A stretch of DNA of 64,000 bases, from assembly GCA_037576215.1 (NCBI GenBank), contig JBANDB010000013.1, positions 2,666,001 through 2,730,000 of the forward strand. Direction: 5' to 3'. The notes under the pieces were generated by a model, which saw nothing but the letters and a program-made list of their open reading frames with translations, did not search any database and was not told the origin of the DNA. The stretch comes from Armillaria gallica. Taxonomy: Eukaryota > Basidiomycota > Agaricomycetes > Agaricales > Physalacriaceae. This document shows, piece by piece, positions 22,977-34,660 of this stretch. The position numbers were made by a program, and so were the translations under genes. Each line of letters opens with the position of its first letter. The stretch's first letter is position 1.

Positions 22977-24655
22977 GTTCCGGATCGTAGGGAGGTTCTT
23001 ATCGCTTAAATTTTAGATGTTGCCCACGAGGCAAAGAATGTGGTTGGGAGGCTAGCACGCCCTTGCCACCCTCCTTCACAAACTCCATAAGCACGATCGC
23101 AGCTTCGAGTAACGGCAACAGAATAAGGTGTATATTGTATTCAGTGTAATTACATACACAGATGGGGGTATATTTCAGCCACGGTCGCGGTGTCAACCAA
23201 TCATGCGTTCAAAGATACATCCAGTCTCTAGAACATGACAAAAGAGCCCGACGGGGGAACAGAGTCGTAGGGTTACCTGGGTCATACGGCGGGATGGTGG
23301 TGTCCTAGGGTGAGCCTGCGTAGCGAGAAAGCAAGCGCGAGACGGCATTCCAGCAATTTCTCCCGAATCATAGATCTGGTATATGCGCACACTGGAAACG
23401 AGCGGCTGCATTGTTCACAATGCCCAGGGCCTGATGAAAAAAACCAAGGAACGCACGACAGGGGAATATGACAGAGACCTACATCATCTGATTCTCAGGT
23501 GAGGCAGACAATGCTGCCGGTGTTGGAATCGCGAGTTCTACCAGCGCACGAGCTTAGTAGAAGAAACAGGCGAAGAAGGAGAAAGCATACCTTGTAATCC
23601 TCCTCAGTCCTCCAGCAAAATGCATCATCCTGGCTGCAGAACGTAATCCTGAAGAGGGGCCGGCTTGGGTAGGACAAGGTGCACCTGAATCCAGGTTCTC
23701 GTACTGGTATCGGAGGGTTCGCACGGGAGTGAGCAGAGAATATGCTACTCGCATTGTTCGAGAGAAGAGGGGTTCGCAGGAGAGGTGACTGTATGCGCAC
23801 GGTGACATCCCCTCCTTGGCGCATCTCGGTGGTATAGCACAAGGGTAGCGTCCTTCGATTCTTGACTCTGGACAACAGTTGGAGGATTTCTACGCCGAGC
23901 ACTGCGCCTGAGAATTGATACCATGGCGCGTCACGCGTCACGCAAGGTGTTTGGTATCCAGCAGTCGCGGTCATCGAGTCGAGTCATCTCTGATGGTAGA
24001 GGCGTAGAGAGAAGTCCGCCGAGAATAACACGTTCAAACAATGAACACTAGGGTGGCGGGCCGCAACGCCGGAGCACGCTCAGATCGACTCCCGTTTAAC
24101 TCGATGTTGTCGACTGTCGCCACCCGAATTCGTTCGAGCACAAGTCATGCCAGATGCTGGTCCGTCTGTCATCTGATGCCGCGCACGAATGACCATCTTG
24201 ACTTGGCGCCCTATTCTTGGTCCCTAGACTTTAAACTTCACCTTCATGCTGAGGTATGAGTATCTTATTATTCGAGACTGCACCCATATACTATAGCCCT
24301 ACATGTGTAGTCGTGCCTTGAACAAAGAAACGTATGCATCAGCAGCAAGCTTATAGCTTAAAGCCCGAGTTCAATGAACTAGCAGTCTTCGGCACGATTT
24401 CGGTATCCCATCAACGAGAGGCTTCTTTGTTATCTGTTCTGAATGCTGATTATTGAATTCCGGGTTCATATCATTCCGGGTTTTTATCTCAATGGCGGTG
24501 TATCTCCTAGACCACCGATGGATTAGATGTTAACCCTCAAACTTGACACAGATGTAAGTACTGCACTTATGAGATCTTTCATGCGCTGTACGACGGCTAC
24601 GAGCCTTACTCTTTTACTCCTAGACAGCAGCCTCCAGGTGGGGTGATTCCTGAAG

Positions 24656-25925
24656 ATGCTACTCCTTATTATTTTGTGAGTCAATACTCACTGCGTAGAC
24701 GCTAAAGGTTTACGGCTGTAGATTTTTCCTCCAGGTTTACATTTTGCACGGCTTTCATTTTGAAAACTTTTCAGGGACTGTAACTGCCGGGATACCTATA
24801 ACTCTATCCTGGCACCGCAATGTAAACGGTCCGAACCATATGGACTTCGCACTAGAAAACGCCACAGGACCTTTTGTTTTTCTTGACGCTCATTCATTCT
24901 CCTTAACCAACCTCACCCAACTGTCCGGGACGCTCGATGTTACATTTCCTGAATCGGGGTAAGTCCTGACTCCTGACTATCTTTTCAACAAAGAATCGCA
25001 CATTTTTTACGACCATAGAGAATACGTCATTGAGGCAAGGATCAATCAAACCGCGTTCCCGGCTTCTACCCAGACATTCGATGTGAAGGATGCCGTAACC
25101 TCAGGATCTGTGAATACGTTGACGTCTTCTGTGACAGATACCGGAACGCCGCCCAGGTCCGTATACACCCATCACAGCACTCAGAGATCTCGCTCAACAT
25201 CGCTGTTCCAACAGTTCCACCACGAAATCCACAGAAGGCACTGTAACTGCCCCACCGTGCGTCATCCATGAACGTAGTCAATTAATCTGATTATTTTGTA
25301 GGAACGGTCCCACCACACAATCAGTACCAAGCACTGCAACTGGCCCACCGTACGCCATCCATCAACGTAGTCAATCCAGTCTGATTATTATCGTAGGATG
25401 TCAAATTCGACCCATCGAAAACGTAAAACACCCATCATTATTGGCGGAGTGATAGGAGCTCTGGTGTCCCTGTTGCTGATCTTTGGAGGCGGTACATTTC
25501 TCTTCATACGGCGGCGGAGACACCGAAGCTTGAGGGACGGTCTATCGCCCAACCCGAAGATACTACCTGAGCTAAATTCAATACATTCGCATCTACCGCC
25601 AGTTGGAAATAAGAACAGTCGCCAAACCATCTCTCCAATTTTAGCGGGTGAGATGCCCCCGAACCTAGGGAGTGGAAGCCGGGAGCCGGTCGAGGAGAGT
25701 CCAGAGGGAAATCCGACTGAAGATGAGAGAGAGAGGAGAAATAGCATTGGGACCCCTGTGGATAACGAAGATTCTGAGGCTCAGAGTCCACGGGGACGAG
25801 AGGAGAGTCCACAAGCTCCCTTGGATGATGTAGGGGCTGAGGTTTTGAGGTTGAGGGACCAGGTTCAAAGGTTGGTCGAGCGGGTTCAGGGCAATGCGTT
25901 CGATCCGCCGCCAGCATATGCGTAA
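24656..25925 (+). CDS. Kre9/Knh1-like single-pass membrane protein, copy 3 (intact)
   Basis: Six exons join in frame: 24656-24675, 24722-24958, 25019-25156, 25215-25256, 25302-25349 and 25397-25925, giving 337 aa. Residues 1-20 are a signal peptide (MLLLIIL start). Residues about 20-115 form a beta-rich domain with GIPITLSWHR and GTLDVTFPESG, the pattern of Kre9/Knh1-type N-terminal domains. A Ser/Thr stalk is coded by the end of exon 3 and mini-exons 4 and 5 (STTKSTEGTVTAPP and TTQSVPSTATGPP). A TM helix at about 174-197 is followed by RRRRH and an acidic tail ending DPPPAYA. The C-terminal PPAY fits the PPxY motif bound by WW domains of Rsp5-type ubiquitin ligases. Topology suggests a plasma-membrane protein with an outer sensor or cell-wall domain; the function is inferred. 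Confidence 0.85.
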
Positions 25926-27439
25926 AGGAAATTCCTGGAGGTATTCTTTTTTGTTGGGATGTACTAGTATTTATCTGCAGGTCACAGCTGGAACTTCAGT
26001 CTTTGATGGTCTATGAAATTAGAGGACTGATTTAGCGTGATGAAGAATTCTTTGAAGGTGTTTCTATAGATCATGTTAGACTTACAATGATGTCAAGCTT
26101 CCCGCACGTACCGCGTCTATCGAGATCAACAGAACGAAGGCAAGTAAGTAATGCATAATGACATACCTTTCTACCGTTGATTAACCCGCGCACGCCGGAA
26201 GAAACAACGTACAGAAGACATGCAGAGCGTTTCCGCAAGGTTTGGTTTTAGTTTTGAAATTATTGAGTAGTCTGACTAGCAAACGAGTAGATGTTTAGCC
26301 AGAGCTGTCCTACAAGGCAGATAATGTCGCTCCCCTTATGAGAATCGAAAAATCAAAACATAACAAATCTTGCTGAGAACATGAGACGCGTTATATTGCG
26401 ATAACAGCAAGAAAACGCGGAGACGCGGGAAAGGACGAGACTTACACGATCGATGACGCCGCTTCAACGAACACCATCAATCTCCCTGCTTTCTTTTTCC
26501 ATCCGCCATTCCTGCATAAAATTACAGATGAACGGACACTGACAACTGTTGGGGACACCGAGAACGACGACATACCTTGCCGCACGAAGAAGATGTTCTC
26601 GCCGCCGATGACGACATTATGACCGGGGGAAGATATAACGTGCACAGACCAACCTCTCAACACGGCGACGGGTATGAAAGACGCGCAACCATCAAAAACC
26701 GTCCTGCTTTCTCTTCATCATGCGCAACGTCTGAGTCACATCGTGGGGAGTAATCCCGCTTCAACATATGTCGTGCTAATCCTCTCAATCAATGCTCTTC
26801 TCCTTCGTTGGCATCGTCTCGCTTGGCTACTTCGTCGTAGACTGATGCCGTCCACTACGCAGTCATCGCTACCAACAGCTCTGGGCTACATCGTTCTTCA
26901 TCATGCCTTCTCGACAATCGGTATCCATCCCCCTTTGTGAATCAAAAGGCAGCCTTTTCAGCTCCTCCGCGGTACGGAGAGGCGACCCATTGACATGCTA
27001 TGCTGTCGCTGCACGCCGAGAGGTTTCCTCACCTATGGACTCACTGAATACGGAGACCCAGATCCATGATTAGCAAGCTGTCCCGCTGTAAGGACTTTCG
27101 TTAAAAATGGCACGCTGTTCGTGCTGACTCTGAGATCCTAGCGGCAACAAATTGTCCTTCCGTTCTCTCAACAGTGGTCACCTTAAAGCCACTGTAGGAC
27201 ACGCCCTGTCTATGCGCACGGCTCCGGCTGCTTACAAGTCGTAATATGCCTACTAGCTCATAATTTGGTTAGTGGTCGTGCACGATTCCAGTGAGTGAAC
27301 CTCCCTCTTGCATCTTTCAAAATTCAACGGCTAATCCAAGTAGCAGACATCGTCCCGGTGCTATTTCACGTGGCGCATGGACGGCAAAATCAGAACAGGC
27401 TACGCGTCTCCTACACTTTACTGGCCTCCTCCTTGTCAA
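25926..27439. repeat. Duplicated flank, similar to 8704-9600 inverted
   Basis: The plus strand 26660-27440 resembles the minus strand of 9600-8704, both lying upstream of the NIF3 N-terminal exon. Open frames at 26442-26663 (minus) and 26674-26940 (plus) do not keep frame in the other copy. No gene can be supported. Confidence 0.45.
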
Positions 27440-27675
27440 CAGATCCGCGAAAATAGGTGCAGGACTATGGAGAACATTGCGGGAACTGTCCGTCTAGCGG
27501 GAAAATGAGACAATGTAAGCTTGTTTGTTACCATTTATTTTTTCGATGTTCATGTCGCCGAAGGTCTATCTCTTACTCTGTAGATCTATGATTGGATTCG
27601 GCCCAGATCAGCATCACACGAATCCTTCTCGCCCCGTTTGAAGGATCATAATGGTATTCTCTTGACTATTGAAAG
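27440..27675 (+). pseudogene. NIF3-like protein, N-terminal remnant
   Basis: The plus strand carries the same three exons as 8458-8703, here with more damage: the EKWDN codons read a stop (aaatgagac near 27508) and the first exon is out of frame. The third exon (about 27625-27670) keeps RLKDHNGILLTIE. Directly after it the sequence switches to the middle of the ABC transporter gene, so this is a fusion of two gene fragments at about 27675. Confidence 0.75.
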
Positions 27676-28272
27676 TAAATTGTAGCTCACATCGTTCATA
27701 CCGATAATGAGCACCGACAGCGTATGAAGGCTTTAAACAGAATGTCGGCCCCAAAGTATAGGTCAGAAGTCCTTGGGAGTGATATTGTCAACTATATCAT
27801 AAATGGTAGACTTCCTTGATCTTTCCTTGATATTTCCCAACACGCGTTCTTTCAGAGTACCGAAAGGCAACCCGGCTTCTCGGCAGTCTGTCAGACGAAT
27901 GGGCTACAATTCAATTCATGGTCAGGACGTCGCCTGCGTGGGAAATAACCAACGATATACTTGGCGACCTGCCTATTGTATGTGTACACGATGACAGATT
28001 GAATCTGCAGGACTGATCGGCCATTCCAGATATACTGTGCAATGGTCTACATCCTCCACCCCGAGAGATTCTCACTTTCCTCTATCGCCATACTGTAACA
28101 ATCATCACAGTCCCTGGACTGGGCCATCGAGTACGCTGTTCGGAATATCAATTCCTTCCGGAAACAATATCAGGAGCTAAAGAATGTTTATGATTCGTCT
28201 AAAATCGCGAACACCCTTGCTGACGGCGACATCGCTTACCCGAACCCGTCCTCCGGGGAGAAACCCAAAGGG
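27676..28272 (+). pseudogene. ABC transporter TM-domain remnant
   Basis: The stretch codes for the second half of the TM domain as in 19170-19690: AHIVHTDNEHRQRMKAL, an intron at 27806-27856, then EYRKATRLLG and DEWATIQFMVRTSP. The first half of the TM domain is missing. An in-frame TAA at 28096-28098 (CTG TAA CAA, against CTC CAA CAA in the other copy) separates this part from the nucleotide-binding domain. Confidence 0.75.
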
Positions 28273-29238
28273 ATGTCCTTCGAATTGCGCGATGTATCGT
28301 TCTCCTACCCCGGAAGCCAAAGCACTACACCCGCTCTATCGAATATCAACTTGTCCATCAAAGCTGGACAAATGGTCGTTATCGTCGGCTCAAACGGTAG
28401 TGGCAAATCGACTATCCTCAAGCTACTCTCACGCTTCTACGATCCCACATCAGGACCGGAGTCTATCCTTATCGACGGCATCCCGATCTCGCAGTATCGC
28501 ATGGCAGATCTGCGGCACGCAACCGCGAAGTTGACACAGGAACATTCCCTCTTCCCGTTATCATTAGGAGAGAATATAGGGTTGGGATATTCAGAAAAGA
28601 TGAATGACACAGAGATGGTTGATCGCTCCGCTGAGAAGGGAGGCGCAACTCATTGCTTGAAGAAGTTGGAGCGCGGAAAGGAGACGAGACTGAGTACGCT
28701 AAATGAGGCGTACGGATACAACTTGCCGGATGATCCAGATCATCCCCTGCAGACCGAGCTGGAGAATTTGCAGAAGAATATCGAACTCTCGGGCGGGGAG
28801 ACGCAGAGGATTGTTGCGTGAGTCTCGTTTCTTTTCACATTTATACTCGGTTTAACCTATCGTTACATTAGAGCAAGGAATTTTATGCGATTCGAGACAG
28901 GAAACGTCAGGTTTGTTGCAGTCGACGAGCCAACCTCGGCTTTAGACTCCGAAGGGGAATTGGCACTGTTCGACAATCTTGTCCAAGCACGAGAAGGAAA
29001 GACGATGATATTTGTTACACATCGGTTTGGACATTTGACCAAGCGTGCGGACCTTATCGTGTAAGGTCTTCTTTCCGTTTCGTGTATCACTAGTCACTGA
29101 TTTTGTCTCTGAAGTTGTATGAAAGATGGGACAATAGCCGAAGCTGGTACGCACGAAGAGCTTATGGGATTGGAGGGGGAGTACGCCAAGTTATACAACA
29201 TTCAAGCGAGCGCATTTTTTGATGATGGGCCTTCGTGA
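28273..29238 (+). CDS. ABC transporter nucleotide-binding domain, open frame
   Basis: Exons 28273-28817, 28872-29060 and 29115-29238 join in frame to 285 aa. The first in-frame ATG after the nonsense codon at 28096 falls at the start of the NBD (MSFELRDVSFSYPG). Walker A GSNGSGKST (28387-28413), Q-loop LTQEHSLFPL, signature LSGGETQR (28786-28809), Walker B and D-loop VAVDEPTSALDSEGE and the H-loop FVTHRF are all intact. A lone NBD cannot transport without a TM partner. It may be translated as a truncated protein or be the untouched part of a dying gene. The closest relative is the copy at 18191-20730. Confidence 0.6.
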
Positions 29239-29710
29239 CATTGATTAATCTGTATTACTCTTCGCGCGTTCATATGATGCCTTTATAGAGTGACAATTTT
29301 GACCCCATCCCGTTTAAAGAATACCGACTGAAACTATTCCTGTTATCTTTAGACAGCGTATTCAGTATATTTCTAAAACTTGCGAGAATGGCACATATCA
29401 ACATGTCCCCGGAGTATTCTATTGGTTATAACGGCAAGGCAGAGATTGTGTTAGATCGACTTCTGATATTCCTGCGACAAAGGCTACTGACTTTCATTTT
29501 CTAATGGCGTTGGTCAGACCTTAAGATTGGTACGAGAGCTAGATCATATTGTTTCGACGATGAACATATCATTAATGGCGATAAAATAATATGATTTACA
29601 ATATTTGCGAGCCGGACAGGGAAGATTCTAGAAAATGGTACGGAACAAAGCCCATGCAGATTGAGGATTATGAAAAAGCAAAAGATGAAATGCACGAAAG
29701 GTGGGAAGCT

Positions 29711-31058
29711 TCATCGGATCTTGCTCCTGTACTGAGCATCGCCGTCTTTCTTCCCCGCCAAACGTTGACTCCTCCTTGCGGTAGGATGCTGGACATCATA
29801 GATGGTACGACCAGGTCTATGTGTCTCGGGCGTCAGGCTTGAGCCGGTCTTCACCTTGGGAAGGGGTGCTCTGGACGGATGGGTGACGTCGTATATGGTG
29901 CGAGCGACTCCGCGTTGGGAAGGTTTTGCCTGGATCAAGCAACAGTTAGGCATAGGGAAAAGGAGGACAGGGGTGAAGACGTTACCATTTCCTGCACGAC
30001 GGATGATGGACGCCGGCGTTTGGTATGCACAGGTTGAGCATCGTGACTGGCTTTATGTCTGGGTGAAGGCTGTTTCTTGGGGACTGCATGAACGTATAAG
30101 AGGCGATGTGGCAAAAGCAAGCGAAGGAAAGAAACACACCTGGTTTCGGTAGTGCATTACCCTGATCAGCGGTATATTTCTTGGGGGCAAACGAGAAGCA
30201 CGACCCGTTGACGTTTTCGAGCTCGATGTGATAGCTATGACGACTTCTGATCTCTGTTTCGGCTTTTTGATTTGCGTGCTGCGCGAAATGGGCCTTCATT
30301 TCATCGTATTGGGTAAAGATCTCGAAAGTGCGAGGGCATCCGGTGTAAGGGCATTGCAAAGATCCTTCGCAGAGACATTAGCGAACGAACCGAGAACGAG
30401 AACGGGACCATACCGTCCTTGCCGTAAATATCCCTTCCCTTCGGTTGAAGTGACGTACCGTAGACCGAAATGTAGTGACACTGCTGAAGTTTAGCTTTGG
30501 CTGAAATGATTCTTGAGCATGACACGCAGCCGGCGGGAAAAAAAAATTACGTGGAGCACGCATCGCAGTCTTATTCCTGTAAAATTTCGCCTTGGGCTGA
30601 TCAGCCAACCCTGAGCTAACGCTCGACAACCGACAGTCGCGATCATCAATCTCGTCAAAACGTCGTTTGTTGCTCTGAGATACCGATTGAGGGTAAATTG
30701 AATCATTCGAAGCAGTTCGGATTTCGATGAAAACAGAATTGTCGTCCCGAGTTCCAAGAGGTTGCTGGAAGTCTGTACTGAGGCTAGAGAAATCTCCTGA
30801 GGACCTCCATTTCGGTACGTCATCCTTGACCCGAGTTTCAAACCCAGGCAGAGCAGGAGATTCCTACGAAAATATTAGCGTCCAGGTTATACATCACGGG
30901 AAATTTTTCGTACAGCCTGTAATGGATGTCGCGGAGACGCGTCTGTCGTCGACGCGGGGTTCAGAAGCCATCTATGCGGTAAAATATTAATAAACAGAAG
31001 AGTAGAAGAGAAAGTGCGAGCCTCACCGAAGCGATTGGGGACCCTCGACTGCTGCCAT
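29711..31058 (-). CDS. C2H2-type zinc-finger protein (intact)
   Basis: Seven exons join in frame to 328 aa: 31027-31058, 30914-30971, 30551-30863, 30459-30500, 30140-30364, 29986-30083 and 29711-29929. The start is the ATG of MAAVEGPQSLR. The middle holds KRRFDEIDD and a region rich in Ser. The finger reads CPYTGCPRTF, then H-FAQ-H, a C-x4-C-x15-H-x3-H spacing, longer than the usual x12, preceded by another CH pair (QQCHY). The C-terminal part is basic, with KRRRPSS and two TIYDV repeats. It may be a DNA-binding regulator, but this is inferred from one atypical finger. It lies convergent to the ABC gene. A broken copy is at 5503-6264 plus 10302-10590. Confidence 0.8.
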
Positions 31059-32480
31059 TTTGTATATCGACGTGGAGTGAAGAAAAGAAGGAAAGGTCAG
31101 GGTTGCAGTGCGATTTTCGCAGAGGTAAACGTAAAGCACATGATCCGGTGATTTTCCGGCATTTTTAGACGCGTCGCGCGATGCGCGTCCTACTCCCAGG
31201 GTCAAAAGGCAGGGTTCCGTTTCGCGCAAGTCCACCGTAGGCAGGTAATAAATAGGAGAAAAGCTTGGGTGACTAGTTTCATTGGCAGTCTTCAACCGCT
31301 ATGCGTTGCGGGATACATGCATCATTGCGTGATATTTTCCAAACAGTAAAAGCTGCATTGATCAATTAATGATCTGATGCCGAACGGTTTACTCCGTGTT
31401 TGATAGAGGTTAGTTCGTGAGCAGAATGAGAAGTATGGTTTGAAATACTTGAATAATTAAACTCTGTAGTCCGGAGCATCAGTGATTTTGGATTTCCTTG
31501 GATCAGCAACTACCTTTCCGAGACGGTCCTATACGTTTGGTGAGGCAGGCCGTCTTCCAGTACAATTGATCCCGTTCCACGCGGACTTTGTATATCGGAG
31601 GCGGGAGTACTAATGAGAATTCCTTGCTGTGCCGTCCGGTACGGAATTTCTGGAACCATGAAGGGATCCAGCCTAGTCGTCTCTACAGGTTTTCGTGGCA
31701 TATTCGAAACAGCAAACTCTATTCTGGAGCAGGGTTGACAATTCCACAATCGGACGAGTTGATGAAACGTCCGATATGTTACTGTTTGTCGGACACGTGA
31801 ATTATATTCCCGGATAATTATCTGGTGGTTAGGAAGATCAACGTAACTGGTAGTCAATCCACTTTAACAGATACTTGTCTTCCAAACCCATGGCCGAAAC
31901 CACGCTATTTACTTTGTGATAGTGTGTTGGAGTAAGAGAGGTTGATGGATACTTTGGACTGATGACTATCATATTTCGGCGAACGTAGTCTTGGCATCGA
32001 GCACCATGACCAACAGCGCTTTTGGCTACAACTTACCGCTGCAAAAGATTCATGTCAACTGAGAGCTAAACATTGATTAAGTGGGAGGAAATGCCCCAAA
32101 CGACAGTGACATTTGGCTGATACTGCGGGCGCAGGTTGCGCGGCTAAGGGTGGAATGATTTCCTTTTCCACGAGGCTCTGGCGTCCTGAAGTGGTCACGA
32201 GGGACGGAAACTTCGAAAGAACGTTAGCGTAAATGCAGAGGTTGTCCAAATCGGCGACGGAGGGAACGACTCATCTATACGGAGGAAGTCAATGTGATGA
32301 TGAAGAACTTTAACTTCTATCTGCTTTGACCTGAAAAACACTGAGACAATTTTCCCTTGGCGCTGGATCCAGACCAAATATCTTTTATATTACTGAGCTT
32401 TCGTGCAGGAAGGAGCGGGCGCATCAACGGTGTGTGCCTGAGGCATGCATTGCGGCGGGAGGGCATCACGATTCACGATG
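31059..32480. other. No clear gene
   Basis: An open frame at 31510-31857 (minus, about 115 codons) has no recognisable motif and no visible promoter. Nothing else was found that is supported by splicing or homology within the window. Confidence 0.35.
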
Positions 32481-32487
32481 ATGTGGC

Positions 32488-32625
32488 GTGACGTCACTTC
32501 GGTCCCTGCATTCTTTCGGAGATAACCGGCTCCGTGCCTCCTCGCTTTCTTCTTTCGCCGCACAACGACAGCTTTCCGCAGCTTCTTCTGTTGTTAAAGC
32601 GCCTTCAGATCTTTCCTCGATTATG
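32488..32625 (+). other. Possible first exon with mitochondrial-like leader
   Basis: The frame starting near 32488 reads a Ser, Arg and Ala-rich stretch (SLRSLHSFGDNRLRASS) followed by a good donor (ATG before gtacgt at 32626). The composition resembles a mitochondrial presequence. The frame begins with GTG, no in-frame ATG was found, and no following exon was identified, so this may be a fragment of a gene copied here. Confidence 0.25.
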
Positions 32626-33014
32626 GTACGTTGCAGCATTTCTTTTCCACTTTTTCGATTTCTACACTGCTCTGACTGTAATAATTGCGACTGAATGGTG
32701 ACAATTGAAATCGTTGATGTTGATGAACCGCGGTCCATTAAACAAGGACGGGGCCATTGAGTCGGTTAAGCGAAACAGCTTCCTCTAATTCACTGGAATC
32801 TGGGCTTCTCTAGGGCGTTTGAGCGGAAATCGTAGTTCCGATTCGGTCACAGATAGGCGCCCACTCCCCATTATCCGCAGATGGCAGCATCGGTCATCAC
32901 TGCTGGCTATATTAACGCCAAGGCTGATGCAACTCTTTACCAACCAAATTACTCAGTGTTGCGCCTAGCTTCAATACTCAAACTCAAATTACCCCAGGCA
33001 AGCCGCTCTTCATT

Positions 33015-33560
33015 ATGTTGTCATGGATGGCAGATATATTCCCCACAACACATTCACCGCCACCTGTCGTCACCCAGTCCGATTATACGCCTCTCACCAT
33101 CGAGTGCATCCAAATACCTGCAGATGGCTCGGATCCTCATATGGTTCGCCTCGAAACCACATATATCAATGACGACAAGCTCGATGACTGTTTCCTCTTC
33201 CACATCCCCGACGTTCGCGTCTTCTGGACGTTCCATTACGCCACCGACGCCAAATCAGAGGAGGGGATATGGCGAAAGCGTACCCTTCGTCGAGTCGACG
33301 TAGCCGACCAGCATACCGAGGCTCTGAACGGGAGCTACTATTTCTTTCGCTGCATCGATGGACGTCTGCAGCGGAATTTGCACTTTAGGAAGGACACCAC
33401 GGTGCGGGGGGACGTCTTTGTGTCGAAGGTGAAGGATTGGGATGGATGGTCGGAGCCTGCGGAATATATTGATGTTCCGACGGAGTTTGTGGAGACTAGG
33501 GAAGGAAAGATAACGCTGCGGAGGATGATGGATGCTTTTGTGAGCGCTTGCACGAATTGA
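33015..33560 (+). CDS. Hypothetical protein, 181 aa
   Basis: A single-exon frame starts at ATG 33015 and ends at TGA. The product begins with a short hydrophobic stretch (MLSWMADIF), has Pro residues at about 11-18, and then a sequence with many aromatic and charged residues (FLFHIPDVRVFWTFHY, YYFFRCIDGR, DWDGWSEPAEY), consistent with a folded soluble domain. It has normal codon use and no internal break, unlike most frames around it. I do not recognise the family. Upstream 32881-33014 may be 5' UTR. Confidence 0.6.
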   Translation: MLSWMADIFPTTHSPPPVVTQSDYTPLTIECIQIPADGSDPHMVRLETTYINDDKLDDCFLFHIPDVRVFWTFHYATDAKSEEGIWRKRTLRRVDVADQHTEALNGSYYFFRCIDGRLQRNLHFRKDTTVRGDVFVSKVKDWDGWSEPAEYIDVPTEFVETREGKITLRRMMDAFVSACTN

Positions 33561-34050
33561 AGGTTGGAAGGAAGTTCTATGCTTGACGACAGTTCACTAT
33601 TATGGGATCACACGGACTTTGATATCCTATTGTACGACCATTTAATATTTCTCCACACTTTCAGGTCACAATTCATTGACAAACAGCAGCTATATACCAT
33701 CCATACTCATTCATTCCACGCCGTGTATATTGTTCATCTTCACAAAATTTCGTCGCTACTTTTGGAGTACCTACACATTGGCCTACCCTTATTCCTTTCG
33801 GGCCCACATACTACACCTTTAAATTTGATCCTTGAAATGTTATGTCCCTCCGAGACGCCCGTCTGTCAGACGTCATTGGCGGAGAATTCAGTTAATGAGC
33901 GACAGTTGGAATGGTGCGGAACCGGTATAATAGCTACCGCGATTCTCCAAAAGTATCCTGGGCCTGCTCTCCGATTGAATAGGAAGCACCCATTCTGGCC
34001 TATCATATCCCGTAAGAGGGCCACTACTTGGACAGGATAAGGAGGGGCAG
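33561..34050. other. Intergenic, 3' flank of the hypothetical gene
   Basis: The open frame at 33564-34040 shows no protein-like features and includes AT-rich sequence. No feature can be supported. Confidence 0.35.
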
Positions 34051-34343
34051 TAAGACAAACTTTAAAGACAGTAGGTCGCTAAAAGCAGTTATCGTTCGCA
34101 GATTATCGTGCTTAGCAGTGTACTGCGACTCGAAACTAGCAGAACATCACACTCTGCCGTAACTTGAAAGGCAGACTTGTATTCTAGTCACGAGCATAAG
34201 GGTCGGCAGGCATGTTTACTTGGGATTGATAGCGTCTTCTGGGAAACCAAATACACAGACGGCATGTTATATAGGCGCGACATATTCTACGAACTAGCGT
34301 GCACCATACCCCGAGGCTTGAAGAAAGCCTTTCACTCCTGGCA
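34051..34343. repeat. Direct repeat, left copy, part 1
   Basis: This is about 80 percent similar by eye to 38516-38812, including gcgctaaaagc-type and tcacgagcataagggtcggca-type strings. It continues in 34775-34880, which matches 38827-38935. The two parts are contiguous in the right copy but are separated here by about 430 bp containing the solo LTR. Confidence 0.6.
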
Positions 34344-34432
34344 GGTGACCAACTCGCGCCTGTCAAAATGCAAGGGAATTGATCGGAGTAGAGATGCAAT
34401 GTCGACATGCCCTTTTAACCCCGACTCGTTTT

Positions 34433-34660
34433 TGTTGGAAACGGTAGGTTCGCAGTGGGTAGACTAGTGGCTGGTAAAGCCAGACTAATGAACTTGTATT
34501 CTCTGGCTCCTACAGAGCCTGTATTTATACTACGAAAACTATCTAGAATGTTCTACTAAACTCGTCCATAAGCAGTAAGTATCGGTCCTAAGGTCATCCG
34601 GCATCATGCCGACTTGAACCTTCTACACTCTTCTCGCGGCTTCCCGCGATATCTCCAACA
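34433..34660. mobile_element. Solo LTR, 228 bp
   Basis: The element starts TGTTGGAAACGG and ends ATCTCCAACA, so it has the short inverted ends TGTTGGA and TCCAACA of copia-type LTRs. It is flanked by a perfect 5-bp target-site duplication, gtttt, at 34428-34432 and 34661-34665. No internal retrotransposon sequence is present, as expected after recombination between two LTRs. Confidence 0.85.

Larger units (their letters stand above)
21641..24240. repeat. Decayed duplicated region R, copy C (partly doubled)
   Basis: The part 22600-24240 aligns with copies A and B. The part 21650-22460 repeats a portion of the same unit (compare the strings around 21755 and 23500), so R is partly duplicated in tandem here. 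A short piece at about 22490-22570 (plus) resembles the N-terminal TM exon of the ABC gene (AFGYF and IDVY motifs). No intact gene was found. Confidence 0.5.

Noticed and set aside
33564..34040. Open frame of 158 codons after the hypothetical gene
   Set aside because: It starts at the 3' flank of 33015-33560 without a promoter and has no protein-like features.
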